Source: Streptomonospora nanhaiensis
GTDB taxonomy: Bacteria; Actinomycetota; Actinomycetes; Streptosporangiales; Streptosporangiaceae
Assembly: GCF_013410565.1 (NCBI RefSeq)
Contig: NZ_JACCFO010000001.1
Span: 3,286,001-3,350,000, forward strand
Direction: 5' to 3'
Length of the DNA stretch: 64,000 bases
Numbering within the stretch: the first letter of the stretch is position 1; each line of letters begins with the position of its first letter. This document shows, one piece after another, positions 33,587-41,820 of the stretch. The notes below the pieces were generated by a model. It was not told the origin of the DNA and did no database searches. It saw only the letters and a list, made by a program, of their open reading frames with translations. Both the position numbers and the translations under genes were made by a program.

Positions 33587-33608
33587 TCGAACGCATGTTC
33601 GATAAGAT
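33587..33608 (+). promoter_or_regulatory. Perfect SOS (LexA) box over the DUF6504 promoter
   Basis: TCGAACGCATGTTCGA (33587-33602) matches the actinobacterial and Bacillus LexA box CGAAC-N4-GTTCG exactly, with matching outer T and A. It abuts TAAGAT (33603-33608), the likely -10 of the gene that starts at 33615. LexA should therefore repress this gene until DNA damage. Confidence 0.85.
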
Positions 33609-33614
33609 GCCCGG

Positions 33615-33887
33615 GTGAGTCTCTACAACGAACGGATCGACGTCAGATCGACCAACGGCGGGCACCCGGCGTTCTTCGCCTGGCGCGGCGGCACCTACCG
33701 CGTGCGGCGCGTCATCGGCACCTGGACCTCCCCCGGTGACCCCGGCCCCGGCGGCGGGCACGCCACCGCCACCGACGTCCAGCTGATCCGGGTCGCCGCC
33801 GAGTCCGACCGCGGCGAACCCAGCGTCGCCGACATCACGCGCGACCCCGCCACCGACGACTGGACCCTGCGCCGCATCTGGGACTGA
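33615..33887 (+). CDS. DUF6504 family protein under SOS control
   Basis: The 90-residue protein resembles DUF6504 (AFFAWRGGTYRVRRVIGTWTS), small proteins that often lie beside the error-prone polymerase genes dnaE2/imuB/dinB. Here it stands alone. The GTG at 33615 is six bases after TAAGAT, so the mRNA is probably leaderless. The LexA box abutting the -10 ties it to DNA damage. The biochemical role is unknown. Confidence 0.75.
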   Translation: MSLYNERIDVRSTNGGHPAFFAWRGGTYRVRRVIGTWTSPGDPGPGGGHATATDVQLIRVAAESDRGEPSVADITRDPATDDWTLRRIWD

Positions 33888-33909
33888 CCCCGGCCCCGGC
33901 CGCCGCCCG

Positions 33910-33948
33910 CGCGCGGCACCCCGCCCGCCACGGGGGCGGGTGCCGCGC
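33910..33948. terminator. Bidirectional hairpin between DUF6504 and the next gene
   Basis: CGCGCGGCACCCCGCCC (33910-33926) pairs with GGGCGGGTGCCGCGCG (33933-33948 region) with one bulged C. The flanking genes converge. Confidence 0.6.
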
Positions 33949-33965
33949 GGCGCGGGGCCGCCGGC

Positions 33966-34271
33966 TCACACGCTCAACTCGGTCTGCCCCTCGGGCACGC
34001 CGGTGTCGCGCCCGGTGGTGCGGCGCAGGCAGCGCCGGCAGGTCACCGGGCCGTGCGCGGGGCGCAGCCGCAGGGGGTCGCTCGCCGCGCGGCAGGCGGT
34101 GGCGGGCACCCGCACCCCCGCCCAGACGGTCTCGTGCACCCGGTGCACCACCCCCGAGGCCCCGATCACGGCGGTGCCGCCGGCGAGTTCGCGCCTGCGG
34201 CGCACCAGGACCGCGGCCAGGTGCTCGATGTCCACCCCGGACGCCGCCGGGTCCTCCGCGCTCGCGCTCAT
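33966..34271 (-). CDS. Small hypothetical protein with Cys pair
   Basis: The 101-residue product begins at ATG 34271 and is basic in its second half. Cysteines lie in TACRAAS and VTCRRCLRR, a spacing that could bind a metal. No family is recognised. It follows the GntR/TetR gene by 62 bases on the same strand and may be cotranscribed with it. Confidence 0.55.
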   Translation of the reverse strand: MSASAEDPAASGVDIEHLAAVLVRRRRELAGGTAVIGASGVVHRVHETVWAGVRVPATACRAASDPLRLRPAHGPVTCRRCLRRTTGRDTGVPEGQTELSV

Positions 34272-34333
34272 GCCACCAGGATCGCGCACCACGCCGACAC
34301 TCGGGCGGGCGGCGCCCCGCCCCGCCGCGCGGC

Positions 34334-35314
34334 TCACCCCGCGGCCGTGCGCAGCCGCGCCTCCAGGCCCGCCAGGAAGCCCTCCAGGCCGAACTCGAAG
34401 GTCTCGTCGAAGTCGGGCGGCCCGGCCGTGTAGGCGAACAGGTGCGGGTAGCGGCCGGTGGCCTCCAGCCGCGACAGCTCCGGCTCCCGCGCCGCCCACC
34501 ACTGCGCGTGCCGCAGCCCGGTCTCGTGGGCGGCCTCGGTGTCGTCGCTGACCTGGGCGGCCATGCCCAGAACGTAGCCGGTCAGCGCCACCACCGCGTT
34601 CAGCGCCTCGGGGGCGCCGACCCCGTGCCCCTTGAGCACGCGCACCGCCCACTCGGTGTGGTCGACCGAACTGGGCGTCAGCACCGGCCGGGCGATCGAC
34701 ATCAGCGGGACCACCCAGGGGTGGCGGCGGCACAGCCGCCACTGCACCCGCGCCCCGGCCGCGAGCGCCTCGCGCATGCCCTCGGGCGCGGGTTCGGGCG
34801 GCGGGTGCTCGGCGAACACGGCCTCGACCATCAGCCGCAGCAGGTCCTCCTTGGCCGGCACGTGCCGGTAGAGGGCCATCGGCGCGGCGCCCAACTCGGC
34901 GGCCACCCGCCGCATCGACACCCCGTCCAGGCCCTCGGTGTCGGCGATCCCGACGGCGGTGCGCACGATGGCCGTCCGGGTCAGCCGCGTGCCCGCAGCA
35001 CCCGGGCGGCGGCGCTCGCCGGGGCGGACCGGGGCCGCCGGGCCCTGCGGCGCGGTGCGCGGGGCCGGACGGGACTCCCCCACCACGGTGCCCACCCCGG
35101 GCAGGGTGCGCACCAGCCCCTCCTGGCGCAGCGTGGTGATCACCTTGGTGGCGGTGGCCATGGCCACGCCCCAGCGGCGGGTGATCTCGCGGGTGGAGGG
35201 CACCCGCTCGCCCGGCCGCAGCCGGCCGGCGGCGATGTCGCGCCGCAGCTCCGCGGCGATGCGCACGGAGACCGGTGCCGCCCGCCGGTCCTCGGGGGCC
35301 GTGTGGCCGTCCAT
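34334..35314 (-). CDS. Hybrid GntR-TetR transcriptional regulator
   Basis: The 326-residue protein joins two DNA-binding folds. A GntR winged helix occupies about residues 14-80 (IAAGRLRPGERVPSTREITRRWGV). A complete TetR module follows from about 110, with its own helix-turn-helix (LDGVSMRRVAAELGAAPMALYRHV) and a C-terminal ligand domain. Such fusions are known in actinomycetes, but few have been studied. The ATG at 35314 has GGAGAGGAGG upstream. It diverges from an alpha/beta hydrolase gene, the likely target, and two identical inverted sites lie between them. Confidence 0.85.
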   Translation of the reverse strand: MDGHTAPEDRRAAPVSVRIAAELRRDIAAGRLRPGERVPSTREITRRWGVAMATATKVITTLRQEGLVRTLPGVGTVVGESRPAPRTAPQGPAAPVRPGERRRPGAAGTRLTRTAIVRTAVGIADTEGLDGVSMRRVAAELGAAPMALYRHVPAKEDLLRLMVEAVFAEHPPPEPAPEGMREALAAGARVQWRLCRRHPWVVPLMSIARPVLTPSSVDHTEWAVRVLKGHGVGAPEALNAVVALTGYVLGMAAQVSDDTEAAHETGLRHAQWWAAREPELSRLEATGRYPHLFAYTAGPPDFDETFEFGLEGFLAGLEARLRTAAG

Positions 35315-35662
35315 GGGGCCTCCTCTCCGGGTGCGCATCGTACTAGTGCACCGGCCGGACGCGGCCACCGCGCCGGCTCGCGGCGGGCGGGGCGCCGGGG
35401 CGCACCGGCAGGCCGCCCCGCACGCCGCGCACACCCCCGGTGCACTAGTGCGCGTCATCCCCCCGAGGCGCGTGCTCTCCGCCGTCCTGCCGCACCGGAC
35501 GTATCCCGTACGCTCCTGCCAACCGCCGACCACCGGTACGGCGCGCGGCACCCGGCCCCCACCGGGCATCCGCCGGAGCCGCACCCAGACGCCGTACGCG
35601 TCCGCGTGCGCCGCTCGCCCCGCGCGCCCGGCAGCACCCACCGCCCTCGAACGGAGACCACC
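35315..35662. promoter_or_regulatory. Divergent promoter region with 13-bp inverted sites
   Basis: ACTAGTGCACCGG (35342-35354) and its exact complement CCGGTGCACTAGT (35437-35449) are 82 bases apart. Both hold the ACTAGT core typical of GntR operators. TACGCT (35509-35514) may be the -10 of the rightward hydrolase gene. The rest of the region is featureless. Confidence 0.65.
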
Positions 35663-36505
35663 GTGTCTAAGCAGCCCACCTACGTGTTCGTCCACGGCAC
35701 CCACGCCAACGCCTACTACTGGTCCTGGTTCTGCCAGGAGCTGGCGCTGCGGGGCCGCCGCACCCTCGCCGTCGACCTGCCGGGCCACGGCGTCGACGCC
35801 GTCCTGCCCGACGCCTACCAGCGCCAGGACCGCGCGGCGCTGGCCGTCGAGCCCTCGCCGCTGGCCGAGCTCACCGCCGACGACTACGCCGAGCACGTCG
35901 AGGGGATCGTCCGCCGCGCCCACCGCATCGGGCCGGTCGTCCTGGTCGGCCACAGCCAGGGCGGGGTCACCCTCAGCCTGGTCGGCAACCGCGTGCCCGA
36001 CCTCATCGACCGGCTGGTCTACATCAGCGCCTTCTGCTGCGTCGACCGGCCCTCCATGGCCGCCTACCTCCAGGAGCCCCCGCTGCTGACCCCGGAGTTG
36101 GCGCGCATCACGGAGATGGCCGCGGCGGGCTCGCCCGAGGGGGTGGCCCGGGTCAACTGGCGCTCGGGCGACCCCGGGGACGAGGCGGCCTTCCGCGCGG
36201 CCAACGCCCACACCTGGACCCCGGCGCAGTCGCGGGCCATGCACCAGATGCTCCAGCCCGACGAGCCCGGTTCCATCACGGTGGCCGACGCGCGCGGGCA
36301 CGCCGAGACCTGGGGCCGGATCCCGCGCAGCTACATCCGCCTCACCCAGGACCGGCTGCTGCCGCCCGCGCTCCAGGACCGGTGGATCGCCGAGGCCGAC
36401 CGGCTCACCCCGGACAACCCCTTCGACGTCCACTCGATCGCCTCGCCGCACTTCCTGGCGCGCGAGCCCGAACTGGTGGACGTGCTGGACCGCCTCGGCG
36501 GCTGA
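35663..36505 (+). CDS. Alpha/beta hydrolase
   Basis: The 280-residue protein has the oxyanion motif FVHGTHANAYYW near residue 10, the nucleophile Ser98 in GHSQGG, and a late His in ASPHFLAREP, giving a full catalytic triad. It resembles plant-type hydroxynitrile lyase/esterase-like hydrolases. The substrate is unknown. The GTG at 35663 has GGAG upstream. It lies opposite the GntR/TetR hybrid gene and is probably controlled by it, perhaps as a detoxifying enzyme. Confidence 0.88.
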   Translation: MSKQPTYVFVHGTHANAYYWSWFCQELALRGRRTLAVDLPGHGVDAVLPDAYQRQDRAALAVEPSPLAELTADDYAEHVEGIVRRAHRIGPVVLVGHSQGGVTLSLVGNRVPDLIDRLVYISAFCCVDRPSMAAYLQEPPLLTPELARITEMAAAGSPEGVARVNWRSGDPGDEAAFRAANAHTWTPAQSRAMHQMLQPDEPGSITVADARGHAETWGRIPRSYIRLTQDRLLPPALQDRWIAEADRLTPDNPFDVHSIASPHFLAREPELVDVLDRLGG

Positions 36506-36544
36506 GGCGGCCGCGGCGCGCGGGCGCGCCGGCGGGGCTCCGCC

Positions 36545-37039
36545 TCACCCCGGCAGCGGGCCGTCCTCGTGCGGGGCGACGTAGTAGGCGGGGCCCTCGT
36601 CGTGGGCGTGGCGGATGCGTCGCAGCACGCGCCCGTTCATCGGGGGCAGCGCGTCGCGGGAGAACCACGCGACCTCCAGCGACTCCTCGCCGTCGGCGCG
36701 CGCCCGCCCGCCCACCGCCCGGCAGCGGAAGGTGATGTCGATGAACTGCACCTGGTCGCCGTTGGGGTAGGTGAACGGCGGCTCGGTGACGACGCTGGCG
36801 ATGCGCTCGGGCACCACCGCCACACCGGTCTCCTCGGCGACCTCGCGCACGAGGGCGGCCGCGGGCTGCTCGCCGGGCTCCAGGATGCCGCCGGGCGTGC
36901 TCCAGTTGCCGTCGTCGGCGCGCCGGTGCAGCAGGACCTCGCCGGAGTCGGCCACCACCACCGCCGTGACGCCGGTCAGCCACAGCAGGTCGTGGCCGAC
37001 GTGTTTGCGCAGGCCGAGGATGAAGTCGGGTGTCGCCAT
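36545..37039 (-). CDS. Nudix hydrolase
   Basis: The 164-residue protein has a complete Nudix box, GGILEPGEQPAAALVREVAEETG (about residues 50-72), which binds metal and a nucleoside diphosphate-linked substrate. Substrate unknown. The ATG at 37039 is seven bases after TAGGGT on the minus strand with no ribosome site, so it is probably leaderless and independent of the methyltransferase gene upstream. Confidence 0.9.
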   Translation of the reverse strand: MATPDFILGLRKHVGHDLLWLTGVTAVVVADSGEVLLHRRADDGNWSTPGGILEPGEQPAAALVREVAEETGVAVVPERIASVVTEPPFTYPNGDQVQFIDITFRCRAVGGRARADGEESLEVAWFSRDALPPMNGRVLRRIRHAHDEGPAYYVAPHEDGPLPG

Positions 37040-37093
37040 GGCACCGACCCTACCCAGTGGGCGGGCGCCGGGCGGGCGGCGCCGCGGCCGCTC

Positions 37094-37831
37094 TCAGCCG
37101 GTGAGCGGGCGGACGTAGACCAGGGAGTAGCGCCAGAAGAGCAGCCGCCGCACCCGGACCCCGGGCAGGACGCGCGCGGCCTCGGCGCGGATCTCGGCCA
37201 GGCCCATGTCGGGTTCGCGCACCGGCATGCCCGACCCTTGGGCCGGTGTGGGGTCGGCCACCCCGGTGAGCGCGCGGGCGGCCCGCAGCCCGGCGCCCAG
37301 GGACCACTGCGGCAGCAGCGCGGCGGCGCTCACCGCGTAGTCGGCCGGGGTCTGCTCGCGGTAGCAGCCCAGCACGGCCAGCACCCCGCCCGGTGCCAGG
37401 CCGCGGGCCAGTACCCGCAGGGACTCGGCGAAGGGCATGTGGTGGATGCTCGCGACCGCCGAGACGAACTGGTAGGCCCCGGGCGCGATCCCGAAGTCGT
37501 CGAGCGCGGCGCGGACGTAGTGCACCCCCATCCGCCGCGGGGTGCGCCGACGGGCCTCGGTGATCATGGCGGGGTCGGGGTCGATGGCCTCCACCTGCGC
37601 GGCCCGCGACGCCAGCCGCCGGGCGAACCGCCCGGTGCCGCAGCCGACGTCGAGCGCGCGCACGCAGGAGTCGGGCACGTGGCGCAGCAGGTGCTCGTGG
37701 TAGTGCACGTTGTGGTTCCAGGAGAGGTCCACCGCGAGGGCTCCGAATGCTGCGCGCGGCCAGGGGGCACCGCGGCGGCCCCGGGGGTCCGGGGCGGCCC
37801 GGCGCGCCGTGGTGTGGTCGTCGGTGGGCAC
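37094..37831 (-). CDS. Class I SAM-dependent methyltransferase
   Basis: The 245-residue protein shows motif I ALDVGCGTGRFARRLA, the acidic motif VEAIDPDPAMI, and SAVASIHHMPF, all typical of small-molecule methyltransferases. Substrate unknown. The GTG at 37831 is 12 bases from the stop of the STAS gene and has no clear ribosome site, so it is probably coupled to that gene. Confidence 0.85.
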   Translation of the reverse strand: MPTDDHTTARRAAPDPRGRRGAPWPRAAFGALAVDLSWNHNVHYHEHLLRHVPDSCVRALDVGCGTGRFARRLASRAAQVEAIDPDPAMITEARRRTPRRMGVHYVRAALDDFGIAPGAYQFVSAVASIHHMPFAESLRVLARGLAPGGVLAVLGCYREQTPADYAVSAAALLPQWSLGAGLRAARALTGVADPTPAQGSGMPVREPDMGLAEIRAEAARVLPGVRVRRLLFWRYSLVYVRPLTG

Positions 37832-37843
37832 GGCGGTGCGCGG

Positions 37844-38215
37844 TCAGCCGGCCTGCTGCCTGCTCTCCAGCACCTCCATGGCGTTCACCGCCGCGGCGAC
37901 GGTGTCGTGCACCGGCACCTGGCGGTGCAGCCCCACCAGCCGGACGACCTTGGTCACCCGCTCGTTCGGGGCCGCCAGCGCGAGGCTGCCGCTGCGCTCC
38001 TTGACGGCGCGGTAGGCGTTGATGACGACGTTGAGACCGCTGGAGTCCATGAACTCCAGCGCGGACAGGTCGAGGATCAGCCACGGCCCGTGCTTGTCGA
38101 TCGCGGACAGGACATGCTCGTGGAGGTCGTCGGCGGTCGCGATGTCGAGGTCGCCCTCGACGCTCACGATCACGCTGTGGTTCTCGACCCGGGTGCTCAG
38201 CCCAAGCCTGTGCAC
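37844..38215 (-). CDS. STAS-domain anti-sigma factor antagonist
   Basis: The 123-residue protein is a single STAS domain. The phosphorylatable serine lies in FMDSSGLNVVI, as in SpoIIAA/BldG-type antagonists. When unphosphorylated, these free a sigma factor from its anti-sigma kinase. No kinase or sigma gene is nearby, so the partner is elsewhere. The GTG at 38215 has GGAGGA six bases upstream. Confidence 0.9.
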   Translation of the reverse strand: MHRLGLSTRVENHSVIVSVEGDLDIATADDLHEHVLSAIDKHGPWLILDLSALEFMDSSGLNVVINAYRAVKERSGSLALAAPNERVTKVVRLVGLHRQVPVHDTVAAAVNAMEVLESRQQAG

Positions 38216-38554
38216 GTTCACTCCTCCCAGCCCCACGTTGTGATGAGGGGTCCCCTTGCTCACCCTACGGAAAACGGCGGAAACCGGTAGGGGTTCACCC
38301 GCACTGCGCCGTCGGCGGCGGCCTCGTCGGGGAGACCGAGGCGCGCGAAGCGCCGCCGAACGGGGCCGAGGGCTCCGGTCCAGCCTTGGTTCCGTAAGTC
38401 TCTGACCACACACGGTATTAGCCGCGCGGGCTCACGGGAATGCCGTTGCGGAAGTATTTTCTCCCATACGGGTCGATCAAGACCCGCGGCCATTGTGGTC
38501 TGTTTCACGGGCGCGGCGCAATGCCGCAGCTGGCGGGAGGTCGGGCGGGTGTGA
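38216..38554. other. Intergenic stretch upstream of the STAS gene and downstream of meaB
   Basis: No supported gene. It must contain the promoter of the STAS gene, but no hexamer pair stands out. It is less GC-rich between about 38390 and 38520. Confidence 0.4.
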
Positions 38555-39604
38555 TCATCCTCGCCCGGGGGCGGCGCCGCCGGGCGGATGGCCGGGTGTC
38601 CGGGTGGCGGAGCGGTCACCGCCGGTGAAGTCGGCGAGGAGGCGTTCGGCGGCGAGTGTGGCGGTGAGGTCGCCGGCGCGCACCGCGGCCTCCAGCCCGG
38701 GGGCTTCGGCGCGCACCCGGGGGTCGCGCCGCAGGCGGTCCATGAGGCGGTCGCGTACCTGCGCCCACATCCAGTCGACCTGCTGGCGGCTGCGCCGCTC
38801 GGCGAACTCCCCGGCGTCCTCCAGCGCGCGGCGGTGGTCCAGCACCGCCTGCCAGAAGGCGTCGAGGCCCTGGCCGGTGAGGCCGCTGCAGGTGAGCACC
38901 GGCGGCCGCCACGCGGGGTGCACGGGCTGCAGCAGCCGCAGCGCCCGCGCCAGCTCGCGGGCGGCCTTGCGGGCGTCGGATTCGTAGGGGCCGTCGGCCT
39001 TGTTCACGGCCACCAGGTCCACGAGTTCCAGCACGCCCTTTTTGATGCCCTGGAGCTGGTCGCCGGTGCGGGCCAGGGTGAGGAAGGCGAAGCAGTCGAC
39101 CATGTTGGCGACCGCGACCTCGGACTGGCCCACGCCGACGGTCTCGACCAGGACGACGTCGAACCCCGCGGCCTCCATCAGCACCATGGTCTCGCGGGTG
39201 GCGCGGGCCACCCCGCCCAGCGTGCCCGCCGTGGGCGAGGGCCGCACGAACGCCGACGGGTCGACCGACAGCCGCGCCATGCGGGTCTTGTCGCCGAGGA
39301 TGCTGCCGCCGGTGCGGGTGGAGGAGGGGTCCACGGCCAGCACCGCCACCCGGTGGCCCGCGCCGGTGAGCCGGGTGCCCAGCGCGTCGATGAAGGTGGA
39401 CTTGCCCACGCCGGGCACCCCGGTGATCCCCACCCGGTGCGCCTTGCCGCTGTGCGGCAGCAGGCGCACCAGCAGCTCCTGGGCCAGCTCGGCGTGGTCG
39501 GCCCGGCGCGACTCCACCAGGGTGATGGCGCGGGCCAGCGTGGGGCGGTGCCCGGCCAGGACGCCCTCGGCGTAGGAGTCGAGGTCGATGCGGCGCGGGC
39601 TCAC
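38555..39604 (-). CDS. meaB: MeaB/ArgK-type GTPase chaperone of methylmalonyl-CoA mutase
   Basis: MeaB guards methylmalonyl-CoA mutase and gates loading of adenosylcobalamin. The 349-residue G3E GTPase has Walker [10 protein letters not shown], the metal loop [18 protein letters not shown], the [10 protein letters not shown] switch, and NKAD for base recognition. Its GTG overlaps the mutB stop as GTGA, so translation is coupled. It completes the mutA-mutB-meaB unit. Confidence 0.94.
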   Translation of the reverse strand: MSPRRIDLDSYAEGVLAGHRPTLARAITLVESRRADHAELAQELLVRLLPHSGKAHRVGITGVPGVGKSTFIDALGTRLTGAGHRVAVLAVDPSSTRTGGSILGDKTRMARLSVDPSAFVRPSPTAGTLGGVARATRETMVLMEAAGFDVVLVETVGVGQSEVAVANMVDCFAFLTLARTGDQLQGIKKGVLELVDLVAVNKADGPYESDARKAARELARALRLLQPVHPAWRPPVLTCSGLTGQGLDAFWQAVLDHRRALEDAGEFAERRSRQQVDWMWAQVRDRLMDRLRRDPRVRAEAPGLEAAVRAGDLTATLAAERLLADFTGGDRSATRTPGHPPGGAAPGRG

Positions 39605-41820
39605 GACCCGTGGCCCAGCTCGGTTTCGAGGCGGTCGAGGAGGCCGGCCGCGGCCTCGGCGATGACGGTGCCGGGCGGGAAGATCGCCGCGGCCCCGGAG
39701 CCGTAGAGGGCCTGGTGGTCGGCCGGCGGGATGACCCCGCCCACCACGATCATGATGTCGGCGCGGTCCAGGGCCTCCAGCTCGGCGCGCAGCGCCGGCA
39801 CCAGGGTGAGGTGCCCGGCCGCCAGCGAGGACACGCCCACGACGTGGACGTCGGCCTCGGCCGCCTGGGCGGCGACCTCGGCGGGGGTCTGGAACAGCGG
39901 GCCGACGTCGACGTCGAAGCCGAGGTCGGCGAACGCGGTGGCGATCACCTTCTGGCCGCGGTCGTGGCCGTCCTGGCCCATCTTGGCGACCAGGATGCGG
40001 GGGCGGCGGCCCTCGTGCTCCTCGAAGCGGCGGACCCGGTCGGCCAGGGCGGACATGGCGGCCTCGGTGTCGGCGGAGGACCCGGCTTCGTCGCGGTACA
40101 CACCCTGGATGGTACGGACCTGCCCGGAGTGGCGCCCGAAGACGCGTTCGACGGCGGCGGAGATCTCGCCGACGGTGGCCTTGGCCCGCGCGGCGTCGAC
40201 CGCGGCGGCCAGCAGGTTGTGGTCGAGGCTGTCGCCGCGGGACTCCGCGGCCGCCGCGGCGGAGAGGCGGTCCAGCGCCGCGGCCACGGCGGAGTCGTCG
40301 CGCTCGGCGCGCAGCCGCTCCAGCTTGGCCAGCTGCTCGGCGCGCACCCGGGAGTTGTCGACCCGCAGGACCTCGATCTCGTCGTGGGTGTCGGGCCGGT
40401 ACTTGTTCACGCCGATGACCGGCTGGCGCCCGGAGTCGATGCGCGCCTGGGTGCGGGCGGCGGCCTCCTCGATGCGCATCTTGGGGATGCCGGCGTCGAT
40501 GGCCTGGGCCATGCCGCCGGCCTGCTCGACCTCGGTGATGTGCGCCCAGGCGCGTTCGGCCAGCTCGTGGGTGAGGCGTTCGACGTAGGCGCTGCCGCCC
40601 CAGGGGTCGATGACGCGCGTGGTGCCGGACTCCTGCTGGAGCACCAGCTGGGTGTTGCGGGCGATGCGGGCGGAGAAGTCGGTGGGCAGGGCCAGCGCCT
40701 CGTCGAGGGCGTTGGTGTGCAGCGACTGGGTGTGGCCCTGGGTGGCGGCCATGGCCTCGACACAGGTGCGCACGACGTTGTTGAAGACGTCCTGGGCGGT
40801 CAGCGACCAGCCGGAGGTCTGGGAGTGCGTGCGCAGCGACAGCGACTTGGGGTTGGCGGCGCCGAATCCGGCCACCAGGCGCGACCACAGCAGCCGCGCC
40901 GCCCGCAGCTTGGCGACCTCCATGAAGAAGTTCATGCCGATGGCCCAGAAGAACGACAGCCGCGGCGCGAAGGAGTCGACGTCGAGCCCGGCGCGGCGGC
41001 CCGCGCGGATGTACTCGACACCGTCGGCCAGGGTGTAGGCCAGCTCCAGGTCGGCCGTGGCCCCCGCCTCCTGCATGTGGTAGCCGGAGATCGAGATGGA
41101 GTTGAAGCGCGGCATGCGCTGGGAGGTGAAGGCGAAGATGTCGGAGATGATCCGCATCGAGGGCTGCGGCGGGTAGATGTAGGTGTTGCGGACCATGAAC
41201 TCCTTGAGGATGTCGTTCTGGATGGTCCCCGACAGCTTCTCGGGCGGCACGCCCTGCTCCTCGGCCGCCACGATGTAGAGCGCCAGCACCGGCAGCACGG
41301 CGCCGTTCATGGTCATGGACACGCTCATGCGGTCGAGCGGGATGCCGTCGAAGAGCTGCCGCATGTCGTAAATGGAGTCGATGGCCACCCCGGCCATGCC
41401 GACGTCGCCGGCCACGCGCGGGTGGTCGGAGTCGTAGCCGCGGTGGGTGGCGAGGTCGAAGGCCACCGACAGGCCCTTCTGCCCGGCGGCGAGGTTGCGC
41501 CGGTAGAAGGCGTTGGACTCCTCGGCCGTGGAGAACCCCGCGTACTGGCGGATGGTCCACGGCTGGTTGACGTACATGGTGGGGTAGGGCCCGCGCAGGT
41601 AGGGCGCGATGCCGGGGTAGGTGTGGACGAAGTCGAGCCCGGCGCGGTCGGCGGGGGTGTAGAGCGGTTTGACGCCGATGCCCTCGGGTGTCTCCCAGAC
41701 GAGGGCGTCGGGGCCCTTGCCGGTGGCGTCCTCGACGGCCCGCGCCCACGCCGACGCGCCGTCCGGCCCGGGGCCGGGTCCGGTGGTGCCGGGTCCGATG
41801 CGGCTGAAGTCAGGGATCAT
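39601..41820 (-). CDS. mutB: Methylmalonyl-CoA mutase large (catalytic) subunit
   Basis: MutB isomerises methylmalonyl-CoA and succinyl-CoA with adenosylcobalamin. The 739-residue protein has the TIM-barrel domain ([20 protein letters not shown] near residues 90-110) and the C-terminal B12 domain with the ligand His in GQDGHDRGQ. The length fits the family. Its ATG overlaps the mutA stop as ATGA. It serves propionate, odd-chain and branched-chain degradation, or supplies methylmalonyl-CoA for polyketides. Confidence 0.96.
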   Translation of the reverse strand: MIPDFSRIGPGTTGPGPGPDGASAWARAVEDATGKGPDALVWETPEGIGVKPLYTPADRAGLDFVHTYPGIAPYLRGPYPTMYVNQPWTIRQYAGFSTAEESNAFYRRNLAAGQKGLSVAFDLATHRGYDSDHPRVAGDVGMAGVAIDSIYDMRQLFDGIPLDRMSVSMTMNGAVLPVLALYIVAAEEQGVPPEKLSGTIQNDILKEFMVRNTYIYPPQPSMRIISDIFAFTSQRMPRFNSISISGYHMQEAGATADLELAYTLADGVEYIRAGRRAGLDVDSFAPRLSFFWAIGMNFFMEVAKLRAARLLWSRLVAGFGAANPKSLSLRTHSQTSGWSLTAQDVFNNVVRTCVEAMAATQGHTQSLHTNALDEALALPTDFSARIARNTQLVLQQESGTTRVIDPWGGSAYVERLTHELAERAWAHITEVEQAGGMAQAIDAGIPKMRIEEAAARTQARIDSGRQPVIGVNKYRPDTHDEIEVLRVDNSRVRAEQLAKLERLRAERDDSAVAAALDRLSAAAAAESRGDSLDHNLLAAAVDAARAKATVGEISAAVERVFGRHSGQVRTIQGVYRDEAGSSADTEAAMSALADRVRRFEEHEGRRPRILVAKMGQDGHDRGQKVIATAFADLGFDVDVGPLFQTPAEVAAQAAEADVHVVGVSSLAAGHLTLVPALRAELEALDRADIMIVVGGVIPPADHQALYGSGAAAIFPPGTVIAEAAAGLLDRLETELGHGS

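Larger units (their letters stand above)
33304..33614. other. Divergent intergenic region with TetR-type site and SOS box
   Basis: The region holds a TetR-type near-palindrome (33353-33366) close to the leftward promoter and a LexA box (33587-33602) at the rightward promoter. Nothing else gene-like is seen in between. Confidence 0.6.
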
